A stretch of 64,000 nucleotides of DNA from Enoplosus armatus (GCF_043641665.1 NC_092183.1:4613501-4677500); one strand, 5' to 3'; positions 1 through 13,300 are shown, numbered from the stretch's first letter. The notes: a model not told the origin generated them from the sequence alone. Made by a program: numbers and translations.

Positions 1-343
1 TGTGTCTGGCAAAGGCTAAGATGGGGGAAGAAAAGCTTTTACTTCATATTTCTCTCAAGTTTTCTCACAGATTTTCCAGCAGCGACCATACCAAAATGAA
101 TTTGAGTCATGTTGTTTGAAGAGGATGGGATGCTCTATTTTCTTTTACAACCTTGGTTTATTTGTACAGCTAAAAGTTGCCTAATGTAGCCTTAAAGGCA
201 TTGACATCTACTGTAGTGCCCCGTTTTTGGCATACACCATTGTATATTGTAGAACCTGCATGTGTTTTCGGCTTTTTACCATCTTTAATAAAATCAACGA
301 AGGGATGAGGTATTTAAAAATACAAACAATCTCTCTTTTCTAG
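1..343 (+). other. susd2: susd2 intron (3' part)
   Basis: This is non-coding sequence that ends in a pyrimidine-rich acceptor (ctctcttttctag) directly before the first exon in the window. The exon starts with two bases of a split codon, so the intron is phase 1 and an upstream coding exon must lie to the left of the window. I see no other feature here. Confidence 0.75.
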
Positions 344-595
344 GAGTATTTGTGTTCGCCCCCAGTCCTCAGAATGTGACAGTGATCTTCCTCTCTGGAG
401 TGGGTGTGGAGGTTCGTGTGCATGAAGGAACCATGGCAGCGACCGTCTTGCTTCCAGCAGAGTTCACCAACCACACTCAGGGTCTCCTCGGCCCAATGAA
501 CTCCGACCCATCAGATGACCTGTTGACCCAACTAGGAGAGGTCATCTCCTCAGCCGACGCCACGCCGGAGGACATCTTCACCTTTGGAGCTGGCT
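344..595 (+). CDS. susd2: susd2 exon: C-terminal part of the VWD region
   Basis: This 252-bp internal exon has a clear acceptor (ttttctag) and a donor (gtgagt at 596). It encodes 84 residues beginning GVFVFAPSPQNVTVIF and ending FGAG plus one base of a split Trp codon. SUSD2 is a single-pass membrane protein with somatomedin-B, AMOP, VWD and sushi domains. This stretch, with its beta-rich VEVRVHEG segment and the NHTQGLLGPMN motif, matches the end of the VWD domain, where 'GLLG' precedes a disordered linker. Possible N-glycosylation sites are NVT and NHT. Both flanking introns are phase 1. The identification rests on domain order with the next four exons; a mucin-4-like AMOP/VWD protein is the main alternative, but the downstream sushi, membrane helix and short tail favour SUSD2. 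Confidence 0.85.
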
Positions 596-1673
596 GTGAG
601 TGTGACTGTTCAAACATCAATCACATTGATCAATACTGTCAAATCAGTTCTCTAAAGCAGCATGAATATCAAACTTAACTTGAACTTTGTGTAGCGAGCC
701 ATGTTGCGAGAGCTGATTAGGGATTGTGCGATTTGTTAATAATTACCAATCACTGTGTCCTTATAAACAACTACCATATTTTTTGGCACGTTTGGCTCAA
801 GCTTTGACAAATGTTTTAAGAGTGCACAGGAAGAACACAAGGCACATGTTTAGAGTTAGCGCAGCTTTAATAGATTACAGCGAGATACCAGGGGCTGTGA
901 CCATACGGTGCAAGTGAAACCACATCTCTGGAACACAGTTGGGGCCAGACCGCATACATACATGATAATAACATCTCAGCTGTAATTACAGTACACATCC
1001 TTCAAAACCGGCGAGTAGCTGACTTTTCAAGCACTTGACCTTTTGACTGAAATCATTTTGCTTCAGTGTAAGCGCAGCAAAACACACAGTTTAAGCTTGT
1101 GGGAACTAATAGATTTATTGTTGCTGATAGAGTGACGTTTCTGAGTGCATCAAAGTCCGCGCCAACAGAAAACCAGGACAGCATGCTTGTGTGTGTCCTG
1201 CACTGGTCTGTTCTTATCTTCAAATTATAGCGTGTCTCTTATTCTCTTATTTTTAATTCCATGTTTTAGAAAATAGGTAGTTTGAGCCAAGCCGTCTGAT
1301 CGGTCAAACATATGCTGCTGTGGTGATAATTCCCATAAATGTGGTTTGCCATGTCTGATCGGTTGCTATGACGACTTGTGGTATCCAAAAAGTTATTAGT
1401 CAGTGTCTGTATTTACCCATTCTTACACATGTTTATAATGTTTTCCTACATGTGCTTTGCTTATATTGTATTGGGTAGAAGGTTTCAGATGCTGCATGTG
1501 TGTGTAAAAGTTGTAATGCAGTTGAGGATGTTTTCTTGTGTGATTATAGATACTTCTGACATCATAACTACTGTTACTGACTTTGATGTCAGCTGGTTTA
1601 TGGTCTGTCTGGAACCTGTATTCCTGTCTGTAGTCCATGTCTTAACTCATTGTGTTTTTATTTTTGTCTGCAG
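596..1673 (+). other. susd2: susd2 intron, about 1.1 kb
   Basis: This phase-1 intron runs from gtgagt to a tttttgtctgcag acceptor. Its open frames are short, lack homology that I recognise and end at splice borders or random stops. No repeat, RNA gene or regulatory site stands out. Confidence 0.8.
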
Positions 1674-1952
1674 GGAATATTCCAAAGAAGTCCTCCCTTT
1701 TCACATATGACTCAAAGAACCTTTTGGATACCTACTATTTCCCACCGAGCTACGATCCTGCTTTTGTTCCTGCCTTTTCTCTACCTGAGAGACCTGATGA
1801 CCCTCTGGTGGCAGACATGTTGACGGTGTGCTTTGGAGAAGGAGCAAAGTTCTGTAAATATGATACCCTGACCACTCAGAGCCTCACAATGGGAAAGGCC
1901 ACGCTCAGGGCATACCAAAATCACCGGGCCCTAATGGCAGCCCTGGAGCCAG
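1674..1952 (+). CDS. susd2: susd2 exon: region between VWD and sushi domains
   Basis: This 279-bp exon lies between a tctgcag acceptor and a gtaccg donor, with phase-1 introns on both sides. Joined to the previous exon it reads GWNIPKKSSLFTYDSKNLL, and it continues for 93 codons to LEP. The 'SLFTYDS' segment and the following DPAFVPAFSLPERP stretch are characteristic of SUSD2 after the VWD domain. Two cysteines (VCFGEGAKFC) could form a local disulfide. The next exon completes the codon after LEP and moves directly into the sushi domain. The frame stays open across all three joins, which supports the exon model. The region acts in the extracellular part of the protein. Confidence 0.87.
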
Positions 1953-2332
1953 GTACCGTGTGAAACAAGATCAGTCTCTGTCCATTCATTCATTTGCTTT
2001 TATACTCACAGGCAAAAACATGGTGAAAACATGGTATTTTTGTCTATTTTGTTGTGTTAATTCCAAAGGGCAACTGTATAATTTGTGGGTGATTACATGT
2101 TTATTGTTGCTTGTTCTGTCTTTGAATAAACAATGGCATGCCTGAAAATGCAACAAACAGGGCCCGTTAGAGTTTGTGTGTTTGGTGAGGAATTCATCCA
2201 TCCTCCTCAGTAACATTGTGCCATACCAAAGCTCAAAGAAAGTTTGAAAGTTATCTATGTTCACACATCTGCAAATCTTTCAAAAACATTCAGTTTTAAT
2301 ATTGGTTTTTGAATGTGTTATTGTTCCTTTAG
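1953..2332 (+). other. susd2: susd2 intron, 380 bp
   Basis: This short phase-1 intron runs from gtaccg to a ttgttcctttag acceptor. Nothing else is seen in it. Confidence 0.8.
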
Positions 2333-2509
2333 TGGTGTCTTGTGGGTGGCTTCCCACACCCAGGAATGGGAAGAAGAATGGGACACATTACTTTGAGGGG
2401 AACACTCTGAGCTTCACCTGCGGTGAAGGCCACATACTGTACGGTTCAACGGAGCGCACTTGTCTGGATGATGGGACGTGGACAGGGGAGCAACCCTACT
2501 GTATAACAG
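2333..2509 (+). CDS. susd2: susd2 exon: sushi (CCP/SCR) domain
   Basis: This 177-bp exon (59 codons) encodes one complete sushi domain. The four cysteines of the fold are visible in order: VSCGW, SFTCGEG, ERTCLDD and QPYC. The typical GTW tryptophan lies before the last cysteine, and there is a proline-rich start (LPTPRNG). A likely N-glycosylation site is NGT. Both flanking introns are phase 1, the usual arrangement for a shuffled 1-1 sushi exon. In SUSD2 the single sushi domain lies just outside the membrane, and the next exon here indeed encodes a membrane helix. The donor is gttggt, which is acceptable but weaker than the others. Confidence 0.9.
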
Positions 2510-5500
2510 GTTGGTGTCGGGCTTAAAATAAACTCAACTGTAATGTGAACTCGTATCTATGAAGTCTACTGTGAGTATTGCCTGCCCCACAGTGTAAACA
2601 ATACCTAGAACTCCTGGAAAACTCTTCTTGGTGGTACATTAACTGACCCTTTGACATCAGACCTTTGAGAGTCAGCACTGCATTCATGAGCTGTGTTTAG
2701 AAATCAAACCCAGAGGACAACTGGGCACCTAGCATGCATGGATGTTGTGAAAAGGATAATGCGAATTTGATCACATTTGTTTTAACAAAAGTACAAGTTT
2801 ACATACTCTTAAGTTATTTACTTACTTATCACTAACTAACTCCCCACATGTTTTATATTCAGCATGGCTGGCGGCATCCTCCAGTGAAAACTGAGAGGGA
2901 ATCTTCTTCTCAGTCTCTTTTAAAGCAAAGATTCAATAGACTCGGCTCTTGGTTACTCATGCAGACCATTAGCTACAAAGCTATAAACTTCTGAACCTGG
3001 ATTGGCTTGGCTTTCTGTTTGTAAATTGGAAGCACCTGGGTCCTTCTAATGGTTTCATTCATCACCACAACTGTGAACCCTCAGAGTATTGTTGTAGTTG
3101 TCGGCTGTCGCCATCAGGTGGCAGTATTTCCCATTAAATTCCCATTGTTATGTTTTTGTGGCAGAGCAGGTAAATGCCTCCTTTTGTGCTAATGTGTAGT
3201 GTGAAGCAGGTCGTTCTTTTAGAAAGCCGTAACAATTATTTATTCATACTGCAGTGAGATTGGATGAAATTAGTTCTTTAATCTTAAATCATCATTTAAA
3301 AATAAAAGAATAGGTTTCAAGAAATTCAAGGGTTTTGCCTTCATCAACCTTTCAGCTAAGTGAAGTGAGAGGAAGCAGAGAAACGAAGCCACTTGACTTG
3401 TGATCCACCTCCGCTTTCATGGCTTCAACCCAGTCCTCCATCCTTTCCTTGTTAGAGCTGCAAACAGAGACTTCCTCTTGATAGTAATCGTGGATGAATA
3501 GGCTTCATATGTCAGATTTGGAGGCCCATGCAACAACCAGCTGGGTCACAGCTGGACACAATCGATCCTGACTCCACCATTAGGCAAACATATTAGTTTC
3601 ATAACTTGGTTATCCAGTTCAGAGCTGTTTAGAAATGTTTCTTTTGTTTTTTCATTTTGCTTATCTCTCACAGTGGCACGCTTTCTGGCTGTCTTAAGAT
3701 TTCCTCTACCTTGAACAAAAAGCCGTACCTGCTGATTTTCTGGCTTTACTGCAGCGACTAATCAGACAGAAAGTTCAGAGAGTATCCATCCTAGTAAGTG
3801 TTCAAGTGATGTGGACATGTCTGGAGATATATATAGTCTCACACACATTCACATGCATGTATAGATAAACACAATCATACAGTGTACACATACATGTTGT
3901 ACACACACACACACACACACACACACAAAGCTTGGCCTTTTAAGTTACGTGACAATGATCACACTTGCTCCGACACTCTCATTACCCAAATCAGAGATAA
4001 AAACTGTCAACATGACCTGAGGTGCTCAATGGCAGGTGTTGCATGAGCTGTTACCTACGCCATTCAAATGTGACCTCTAGCCATGTAAACAATGCTAAAT
4101 ACAGACCGAGCAGGAGACACCCAAACGGATCTCTCCTCCTCCCCTTATATGAATCACTGCAGCATGATGTGTAGGCTGAACAGCCAGAGAATTGTAGTCA
4201 TAGTTAAGATGAAAACGGTGTTCTGCTGAACAACAAACGGCACAGCACCCAGTTTGTCTTCTTCTCTGAGTCACTTTAATGAGCCGCTGTTGAATTGGCG
4301 CCTGTCAGCAGAGGTGAAGTTCCTTCCATCAAATGTGAACCTCTGTATGAATATCTCCCGTCACTAAAAGCCCCACCTGTTTGAGATGGATTATAGCCTG
4401 CTGCCGTACTTGTCAATGTGCTTTTTAACCGCTTTAGACGAGGGTGTGGTGTGTTGCGCTGATCAATGTTAATATCTTCGGCTGGAAAGACGAGAGTGTT
4501 GGAGAGGTGAGGGTGGGGTTTGGATAAAAAGTCCTTGGAGTGTTTTTGATCTAAGCACAAACAGGGCCATGGGAGACTTGAGAAGTATAAGGTTATAGAG
4601 TTTACTAGCTACGGCTGCGCCTTGTCACGGTCTTCTGAAAAACAATAGCCCTGGTTGAGTATCAGATGCATACCAATAACAGGATCACCCCACCTTGATA
4701 GCATTGTAATATTAATAGAGTTCCTTGCACAGAGGAGAAGAAAGTGATTAAAGGAAAGGTGACAGCTGCCAGAGAGGGATAGAGCGATTTTCACAGGAAA
4801 AAGTGACGTGGGTTGCAAGACAAAGCCTCACTCAATTTTCTGCCTGTAGTTCTCCTCTCAGATTCCCCTGAGATAGTGCAGCCTTGAGCTGAGAGAGAGA
4901 CAGAAGTGGCTGGTAAATGCAGGTTTCGTAGACGACGGAAGTTGTTGAAATGCCAACCGAGGGCTTCTTGAGACTTATAAACCAGTCACGTTGCTCACAC
5001 TTCACTGTCTTCATGTGGCCATTTCTGTCAATCCAATGGAAAGGTCCTCCAAACAGGCTTTCTCACCTCTCTGTCGCGCCTTAATTTCCACTTCCTGTCG
5101 CTTTCCTTATTTCTTATTCTGTCTTTCATTACAAGTTGCCTCTTGCACTGATGTCATGGAGGTGCTTAGTTTATTGTAGTGAGGATGTTGTGTTTAAATA
5201 GGAGAGACAATTTTAGAAATATATACAAGTCCATCTCAAACTTAAAGAAAATAAAAGCATGTAGCAACATCCCCTTTCTACAAGGAAAGGAAAGGTTTGA
5301 TGGATATTCGTAGCTCTAATGTCCACTGGACGCTACGTGTTGTGTTCTGTCTTTGCCGTGACCGGTCCCGGCTCATGTGTGGCTCTTTTCTCCACGCTGA
5401 TATTTTTATTTTTATGGAGATTGTCTTTCAGGGGTATCACTTGTGAAGTTTGAACAAAAAAAACCCTGAAACAAAACTACACAAACATCTGTTGAGGAAC

Positions 5501-8500
5501 ATACCGCTTGAAGACACTAATGATCATTGACCAAGTCATGTCCAAGCCGTTTCCCACATTCTGGGAATGGATTCATTTTAGGAAACTGCACCAATACCTA
5601 TGACAGACAGCAGCTACTTATTATCTCGACGATGGTCTCATTTTTTTTCAGTAATTATAGCAATTTCTCAGAATTCATCTTTCTGTGTTATACAGCACTG
5701 ATTCCCAGCCAGCAGTACGTGTACCCCAAGGGTTGCTTCTGCAGCTACTGGGTTAAGGAAAAGACTGGAAAGACTGTGGAGTATCTCAGCTAACTTGACA
5801 AACATTGAAATTATGACTTGTTAAAAATACATATCATACATACATAATACGTTTGTTTTTAGGAGGAAAATAAACACACAAGTAGGATTACACATTGGTG
5901 TGAGGCTGATCGTTAGTACTCACGTATATGATATGTTAGATATAGATTTGATGTGAGTGTGAAATTAAAAATGGACTTATTGACTTGTTTGATTAAGACT
6001 TAAAATTAATGATTTTATTAAAATATTTGATAAAAACGTACATACACCCTTGGCCTCAAGGTCCCAGACCAAAAGAAAGGTTAGCTGTTGAAGCTGAGTC
6101 TATTATTTGGACAGCTTTATCTTCCAGAGCTGCTGCTGCTGCTGCTGTGTGTAGACTTCATAAACTCCTGTGGGTATGAATCTCTGACAAAGGATGGAGT
6201 CAAAAAATTTTAAAGACAAGAAATGTTTTAGTTGGCTACTACTTGGCTCTGTGTGTTTTGAGTGTGTTTATGCATCGGGGTGCTTGTTAAGTTTGCACAT
6301 GGAACATTTGATATCTGAAGTTTACCGTCTGACAGATTCCAGGAATACTTCCACCCATCACATTAAGTCAGTCAGGGTGAGATACACATATCAGATGACA
6401 ACAGTAGCACAGTACAGAGACACACACTGTTACCAGGGAGGAAAAAAAAATCAACAGAATTATTTTAAGATGATATCAGCTCTGTCCAAAAAACTCATCT
6501 CTATCTTAAGAAATGCTTTATGTGATAAGAGTGTAGCTCAGGGCTGTACGGACGTGGTCGGGTTATGAAAACAGTCTTGGGTTTCTGATTGGTATCGTCT
6601 GTTTGCAATTTCTTTGTGAGATAAACGCTGGGAAAGGGTTTGAGCGATGCTACGTTTTTGAGTTTGAATTTGTAACAAATTGTCAAACTTACATGCAAAA
6701 TATAATAACTTTCATCTGTTTGCATCCAAGTACAGATGATAGAGATGGGTGATATGCACCACCATCTTTGAAATGTATAGAAAACACCTTTTTCTCTTAG
6801 TAATGAGATAACTTTGGGGTTTTGCCTGCAGAAAAAGGTGAATGTTAACACTGATTGACTGCCAGTCCTCCACATGCTCCCAGTACAATTATACTCTGGG
6901 CAGCTCGTCGTACTGATGCCGTAGACTTCCGCATCCAGCAGTTTGACGCCAGAGCTGCTGCATCCAAGGCCTGGCCATGTGTAGCGAAACTGATTGGTTT
7001 AAAAACTTCAGGGAATATTGGTACATGTGGGTGTGTATTTCACTGTGCCTCTGCATGCATGTGTGTGTGTTTGTGTTTTGATGTTCCAAGGTTGATGATA
7101 TTTTAAAGGAGCAGCACCTACCTGACAAACATCTACCACACTTGACGTACTGTATGTTCGTGCATTCGTGCGTTAGAGCATGACGGTACGTCATAACGTC
7201 TGTATACTCTACTGCCTTTAAAAAAAAGCTCCTGGCTCAGTATACTGTATGAGTAGTCAAATAGTTTCATAAACAGTTCACTGAAGTTGCCAAGACCCCA
7301 AGGAAAATTTCAGATGTTAATTTGATCAAAATATTACCTAAGCAAGTGCAAACAATGTGAAGGCAACTGCTGGGAAAATCCAGCAAATGGAGTCTGTATC
7401 AGACCATCCAGCATTGTGCTCATTATGTGTGTTCGAAGCCAATGTATCATTTTTGTTTTGTTTGATCCCCTTGGTAATTATAACAACTGATTCATGCTGT
7501 TGCTCATATACTGGCTGAACACAATGGGCTTTTGTTGGGTGGCTGTGCTTGACCTGCATGTAAAATCTAAATAGGGAAGAGGACGGCAACACCTCGTACA
7601 TTTTTAAATTCATATGAATGTAAAATAGGCTCATAGGCCGATCACAGTTGCAATGATTGGTTATTGATTGATGTATGTATTGAATTAGGTGCTGTGGATA
7701 AATGATCAATAAATTAAATACCTGGGAATGTAAGTTTTTGGTCAATTCAGCAAAATAAATATCTGACCAATCAGGGTATTCAGCACATTAATGCAAAAAT
7801 CCTATTGAAATGTAATTTTGTTATAAAACAGTCCTGCTCAATAATTTGTAACAGTACCCAAAATGGCTAATACAGTCAGATATATTAAAGGGATAGCTAC
7901 CTTGGCACTAGCCTGGTTTCAAACCTCTGAATCCCCCCTCCCCCACATCTCAGATTCAAATAGGTCTGGTGTTGAGCTCACTGGCAACTGTTTCGGCAAG
8001 ATGGAACAAATATGTCACCTCCGAATAAGTCAGCTTGGAACAACTTGATCAATCTGAAAAACGTGACATTGACTGCTCCAAGTGATCAGTACCACAACCC
8101 CCTCCAACAAAAACATTGCGAACACGGGCACGTTAGCTTGAACAAATGAAATGGCTTTGCAGTCTGATTATCAGGCTGTTTTCGGCACAAACAGTGTGGC
8201 AAAATCTGACAAATGTATTGTGTTTAATATCATAATGCGCAACTTGAATGTCAAAATGTATTAGTAGCTGTAATATCTTTGTAGTTGTCATTAGACTTTT
8301 GTCCGCTTGGATTTGTTCGTCATCTGATATTCCACAGATACTCTGGAATAGATGTAAATGTTGGCTAAATATGTAACAAATGGACAAGAAGAGATTAGAT
8401 TAGATTAAATTGCCATCAACTATTAGTGAAGCTGACATTATTTAATAATCATGTACATTTACAGTTCACTGCTATTGTTCCTGTTAACATTTCCTGTCAT

Positions 8501-8913
8501 CGACCTCCTGCACTATGGCTGCCATGTTCACAGAAAACCCTCAGTTGGTCTAGCAAGTTTTTTGTCCCTTAATCCTTTATTTACCCAGATAAAACAGACT
8601 GAACACACACGGTAAATTTCAGCCACACCTAGCGACATGCTCAGACTGTTACACCCATCCTTACCTGGAAGCTTCAACCACAGTCCTCTACTGTTGTCTA
8701 CTGAACAGCTCCACTGGGTGCCTTGCTCAAAGGAACTGTGACTGTTGATTGATCTTTCCTCTTGCTATTTCTTCTTAACATCAATGCTTCCCTGCTTGCC
8801 TTTTGACTTTGTATTGATCCAGATATGAAAAGCTGTGCAGGAAGGATAGATTGTTTAGAAGGATCAATGACTGATAGCGGTGACTAACTCTGTGTTGGTA
8901 TGATTTTTCACAG
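2510..8913 (+). other. susd2: susd2 intron, 6.4 kb
   Basis: This is a phase-1 intron between the sushi exon and the transmembrane exon, ending in tttttcacag. It contains a (CA)n tract at about 3901-3927, a short (CTG)n run near 6127-6147 and low-complexity AT-rich stretches. Open frames of up to 135 codons occur on both strands, but none has a recognisable domain, splice context or repeat signature. I call no gene in it. Confidence 0.75.
3901..3927. repeat. (CA)n microsatellite
   Basis: This is an uninterrupted AC dinucleotide run in a susd2 intron, next to imperfect cacacattcacatg sequence. Confidence 0.95.
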
Positions 8914-9010
8914 ATGATAACTTGGGGTTTGTACTTGGCGCTGTTGGTTCCCTCTCAGCACTGGTCACGATGGGAGTAATGGTCAAACTGCACAACCGTA
9001 AACAAGACAG
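8914..9010 (+). CDS. susd2: susd2 exon: transmembrane helix and start of tail
   Basis: This 97-bp exon has a tttttcacag acceptor and a gtgggt donor. The split codon gives Asp, followed by DNLGFVLGAVGSL and a continuous hydrophobic stretch of about 21 residues to MGVMV, then the basic stop-transfer sequence KLHNRKQDR. This is a type I single-pass membrane anchor directly after the sushi domain, as expected for SUSD2. The upstream intron is phase 1 and the downstream intron phase 2. It is too short for a normal open-frame listing and was found by following the splice phase from the sushi exon. Confidence 0.87.
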
Positions 9011-11324
9011 GTGGGTTAAGATTGGTTCACTTCACAGAAAAATCAATTCCTCTGTTCCACTTGTGCTACGAAGTGCTAAGTAGGAAACAAGAAATATAAA
9101 AGAAGCAAATATTAAATCAGTGTTAGGGCTTAAAATGCCCTCTTCAGCAGTTTCAGTTGTCTTTTACACTCGATCGCTGCTGCAGGTTGATTCTTTCTCT
9201 TAATTTAAAAAAAAAATCATAATCAGTTTTTTTCACCCAGCTGATACTGTAAATATTATTTCAACACTTACGATATGAATATTGTTTTATTTCCTCCCCT
9301 CTTTCCAAGTTCCTGGTAAGCTGAGAAGTTTGATGTAGGTATGCAACAAGCCAAGATATTACCCAACAGATGGGTAATATAATAATGGTCATACAGTTTC
9401 AGGTGGTATCATAATTGCAGAAAACTGATAATATTTTACTATTTCATCTAATTGTAAGATTAGTTAAAGTTGTAATGCTTGAGATTTCAGTCCGGGTTGA
9501 TTTAGCAACACCCGTGGTTACCATGGTGACAGCAATAACACAAGTCCCAGAGCAAACTCTCCTCGAGCAGCTACTCTGTCAGAAATACAACAGAGGAGCA
9601 ACTGGTGTATCTGATTACAGTGCAGACAAACGTAAAGAGGACAGTAAGTTATCGTTCTGTTTCCATCACGCCATGAGCCATCGCGATTTGATTTCATGCT
9701 GCACACGGTGCAAATAGTTTTCCACACAACAGCAGGGCACAGTAAAAGGAGGTGGTTACCTTGCTGGGAAGTTGGAGGTGTGCAGCCTGTCGCCTGCAGC
9801 TCTTCATCTAACAACTCGTTGTGGCTGGCTCCAAAAATGATCTTTTATGATCGTATTGTTTTGTAAACAAATGTTTTTGATGAACGAAAGTGGTTAGCAC
9901 GTACATTGCGTTTCCTGTGACTGCTTCATGATGAAAGCTACCCTGAGTTTTGCCAGTTGAATGCTTTTAATGTAAAGCTGCAGCAGGAAATGTTGTGTTT
10001 GCATTAGCAGCACAACCAGCAATACGGTTACTATAGAGCACAGTAAGCAGTGAGGCTGATATCAGAGAGATGCAATGACAAACCATAACACTGAATTACA
10101 TATACATGCATTGTTTCTTGTGAATTCCTTGTGCGTGTGTGAAGGCAATATAAACACTGCATGGGAATGGCAGACTCCGCCACTAACAAGGAAAACTGCT
10201 ATATAGACAGGTAATTACAGAATGTAGATTTTATGAATATCTCAAGGATTATAACTTACATGTGAGAGTAAAGCCGGTTTGTAGAATCAAACTAGGGTCT
10301 CCGCTGGTCAGACGAACAAACTGACTTAATGACACAAATAATGGCTTGTTTTTTGATCGGTAGGCCTCCAGCCATAGCCACCCATATATCTTTTATTCTG
10401 TCTTTGAATACATAGATTATATGTTGGAAATAGGAGGCACTTATCTTGAATACCAGTACATAGCTAGAGGTCTTCTTCTCCTCCCATTTCCTCCTAATAG
10501 TCAAAACCTTTTTGCTGCGCCAACAAAGACACAAAAACACAAAAGCAATGAATCCCACCTGCCTGTTTGATATCCAACATGTCCCTGCCTCCTGGCGGGT
10601 TACTCATAACATTTCTTTCTGATCTGATCAAACCAAATAAACCCATACACCCTGTGGGATCATACTTATGACTGCAGTCCAGAGAAACGAGAGCTAACAG
10701 TATCGCTAGCTCCTGGGCGTATACAAGCAAATTAAAGGCCTGTTTTATGGGCTCATAGACTTCATTTGGGCTTTCCCCCACCATAACTCTAGCAGGGGAA
10801 GAAAAAAGATGGATGTCAGGAGTCAAGAGCCACCTCCCACTCCCAGCAGCACTTAGGGCAGGAGGGCGATGAAACTGCTATGTTTTCAAGTCATGAGGGC
10901 AAGGAGCAAGCACACCTGCCCACTCTTGAAGCCTTGATCATGGGAGGCCAGGTGTAAAATGAGACGAAGAGTGTCAAAAGGTCTGCAGATGTGAGGGAGG
11001 TGATCTCACACACACACACGACATGCTAGTACACATGCTAGTATAGGAGACCCTGGACACACACAGCCAGGAAACATACTGTGCGTACAGAAGCCTAAAT
11101 GCGTAAAGGGAAATCTTATACATTCCTTGAATGTGAGCGGCCACACTGACATGACATGCATGAACACACACACACATGCATACACCCCTACCAACAAGCT
11201 CAGGCACATTGATTCCTCTCAACATCAGAAGCGTAGCAGGATGGAAGTAGCAGGGGTCTTACTGTATTTCAGATCATGTCTGGGTTGCGTGTCTGGAGGA
11301 AAGAAGCAGTGATACTACACAACT

Positions 11325-11414
<90 letters not shown>

Positions 11415-13248
11415 CAGGTAGATGGTGAAGGCCTCCTGTGCCTCAGTTCCCTGTGTCTCAGCCTTGCATGGGTACTTTCCACATCTAGGGTTACTCAGCA
11501 GGTTTCAACAGGTCTGCTGGCAGCTCACCACAGGAGTAAGAAAGTCATTACGCCATAAGATGTGAGTCTGTTTGTGTGTGTGTACCACCATGTCTACTCC
11601 ACTACTGCTATATGACACATCAAAAAGGTAGAGGGGGGCTTTGTCTGAACCTGGCAAGGGGTTCAAAATAGATCGAAGGAGTGAGGGAGGAAGCGCATTC
11701 AGCAAAGTGAGGTAAAAAAAAACTGTCTCAACACCAAATGCCAGGAAATTCTTCTTATCTCACTTGTGTCTATCATTACGTTGATTGATACATTGATGGT
11801 GATCTCTGAGTAAAATTAAATTCTGCCCCTTTTAGCGTGTTTTTAGCTGTTTGCTTCACATGTGAATTATTATAGCCAAAAGCCCCATTTGGAAATTACA
11901 AGGGGAGGTGGGTAATAAAAATGGTTCCCCTCCTCCTTTGTTAGAAAAGTTGTTGTTACTGACGGCATTTTAGCTACCGGCTGATATGCTGCAGGCAAAC
12001 CATGTGACCTTCATCATCGGCATGCTAATATTATATTTAATATTAGTATTATTTACCGGTAGATATTTAGCTGTAATTTGATTAATAGCGCATACTTAAA
12101 TGCCTGATTCTGGATGTCGATCAGTTTGGTAGACCAGCAAAGACAGAATCACCTGTAATATGACATTACAACAGCGTATTCGATGAACTTCTTAGTCTGG
12201 TAAAGTTTATCTTTACTTTTACCTCCATTGTGCGAGTCGACTGGTAACGAGTGATCTATCAGGTTAGCAAAATGTATGTATGTATCTCTATGTATAGACC
12301 AGCGCAGGTAATATTGAAACCCACCTCCCCTAGAGAAATAAATCCCACCCAAATGGGGGTTAAAGGATAATTTCACGACCCAGATGTACACTGAAACGGT
12401 GTTTGCTTGCTGTAAAGATTCCTTCTACTATAAAAGCTGTAACTTTGGAAGATAATTGATTTGACAAGCTCTTCATATTAGCTTCAGCTGAACTTCGATG
12501 TACAGAAGAACTCTTTTAATGTACAGACTGTGTGGGGAGGGCTGTACTGTTTTAAGACAGACCTTTAAGGAGCCTGCACAATATCAAAATGTAGAAAGAG
12601 ACATTTCTGATGCGATACAGATTGAGTAAAGCGCAATGTGGATGGAGGATGTTTTAATCAAACAGCTATTGAGCAGATACTTCTAGCAACACGTGTCTCC
12701 TCGTGGTTGCTGCTTGATCAAGTTCCAAGGATGATCCCTCTGAGCCGGTTAATCTTCACTGTAAAGTAATGGATATAATGTCAAAAACCAACTAATGCGT
12801 TACTAGTTCAAATACCATGGGAGGGCTTAGTGCATTTGCCCTTCAACATTTATGTCCCTGTTTTGCAAGTGTCCCTAATGAGCAACTAAGTTTTATATGC
12901 GCCATTAATAAAACAGCATTAATAAGAGCAATAAAGTGCTGTTATTAAGAACCAAGTTGAAAATGATCCCTGCCCCGATGCAAGGTCACCAGACAATTTT
13001 CCTGCCGTCACTTTTGATTAAACAAGTGTTCCCCATTACTTCACATATCCAACTCCCATGGAACAGCAGGGCACGCTGTCTGGATGGCTGTGAGGTGAGA
13101 ATAATCATCTTCGAAATAAGGACACACCTAGGTAGAAGTGGTGGTGTAAAAACGTGTGTCTTATTATTATTAGTTGGTTGTTTTTTTAATGTTAATTCTT
13201 CTAATTATTAAGTTGTTTCAGTGACTCTTCTTTCATTTGTATTTTCAG
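9011..13248 (+). other. susd2: susd2 intron, 4.2 kb
   Basis: This phase-2 intron runs from gtgggt to a gtattttcag acceptor. It contains a long (TG)n tract at 11327-11411. Two overlapping minus-strand open frames (10292-10558 and 10494-10826) have no domain I can recognise and no repeat signature. I call no gene in it. Confidence 0.75.
11327..11411. repeat. (TG)n microsatellite, about 42 units
   Basis: This is a perfect GT/TG run of about 85 bp in the last susd2 intron. It is the longest dinucleotide tract in the window and is likely length-variable. Confidence 0.97.
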
Positions 13249-13300
13249 AGAGAGAAAACAGAAACCGGACCAGATGGTGACCCAAGAACTAACTTGCTAA
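13249..13300 (+). CDS. susd2: susd2 last coding exon: cytoplasmic tail and stop
   Basis: The acceptor gtattttcag leads into 51 coding bases after the split Arg codon. They encode ERKQKPDQMVTQELTC and a TAA stop at 13298-13300. The tail is short (about 25 residues including the basic stretch of the previous exon) and hydrophilic, with no recognisable signalling motif. The reading frame matches the phase-2 end of the transmembrane exon, and a long stop-rich region with a polyadenylation signal follows. The C-terminal end of the gene is therefore well supported. Confidence 0.85.

Noticed and set aside
352..678. Treating the frame at 352-678 as a complete small gene starting with GTG.
   Set aside because: The conserved part is bounded by splice sites at 344 and 595 and continues into the next exon. 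The tail after 595 is intron.
11331..11558. An open frame of alternating Cys and Val.
   Set aside because: It is only the translation of the (TG)n microsatellite. The same applies to 14012-14302, 19376-19558, 34473-34850 and 41675-41860.
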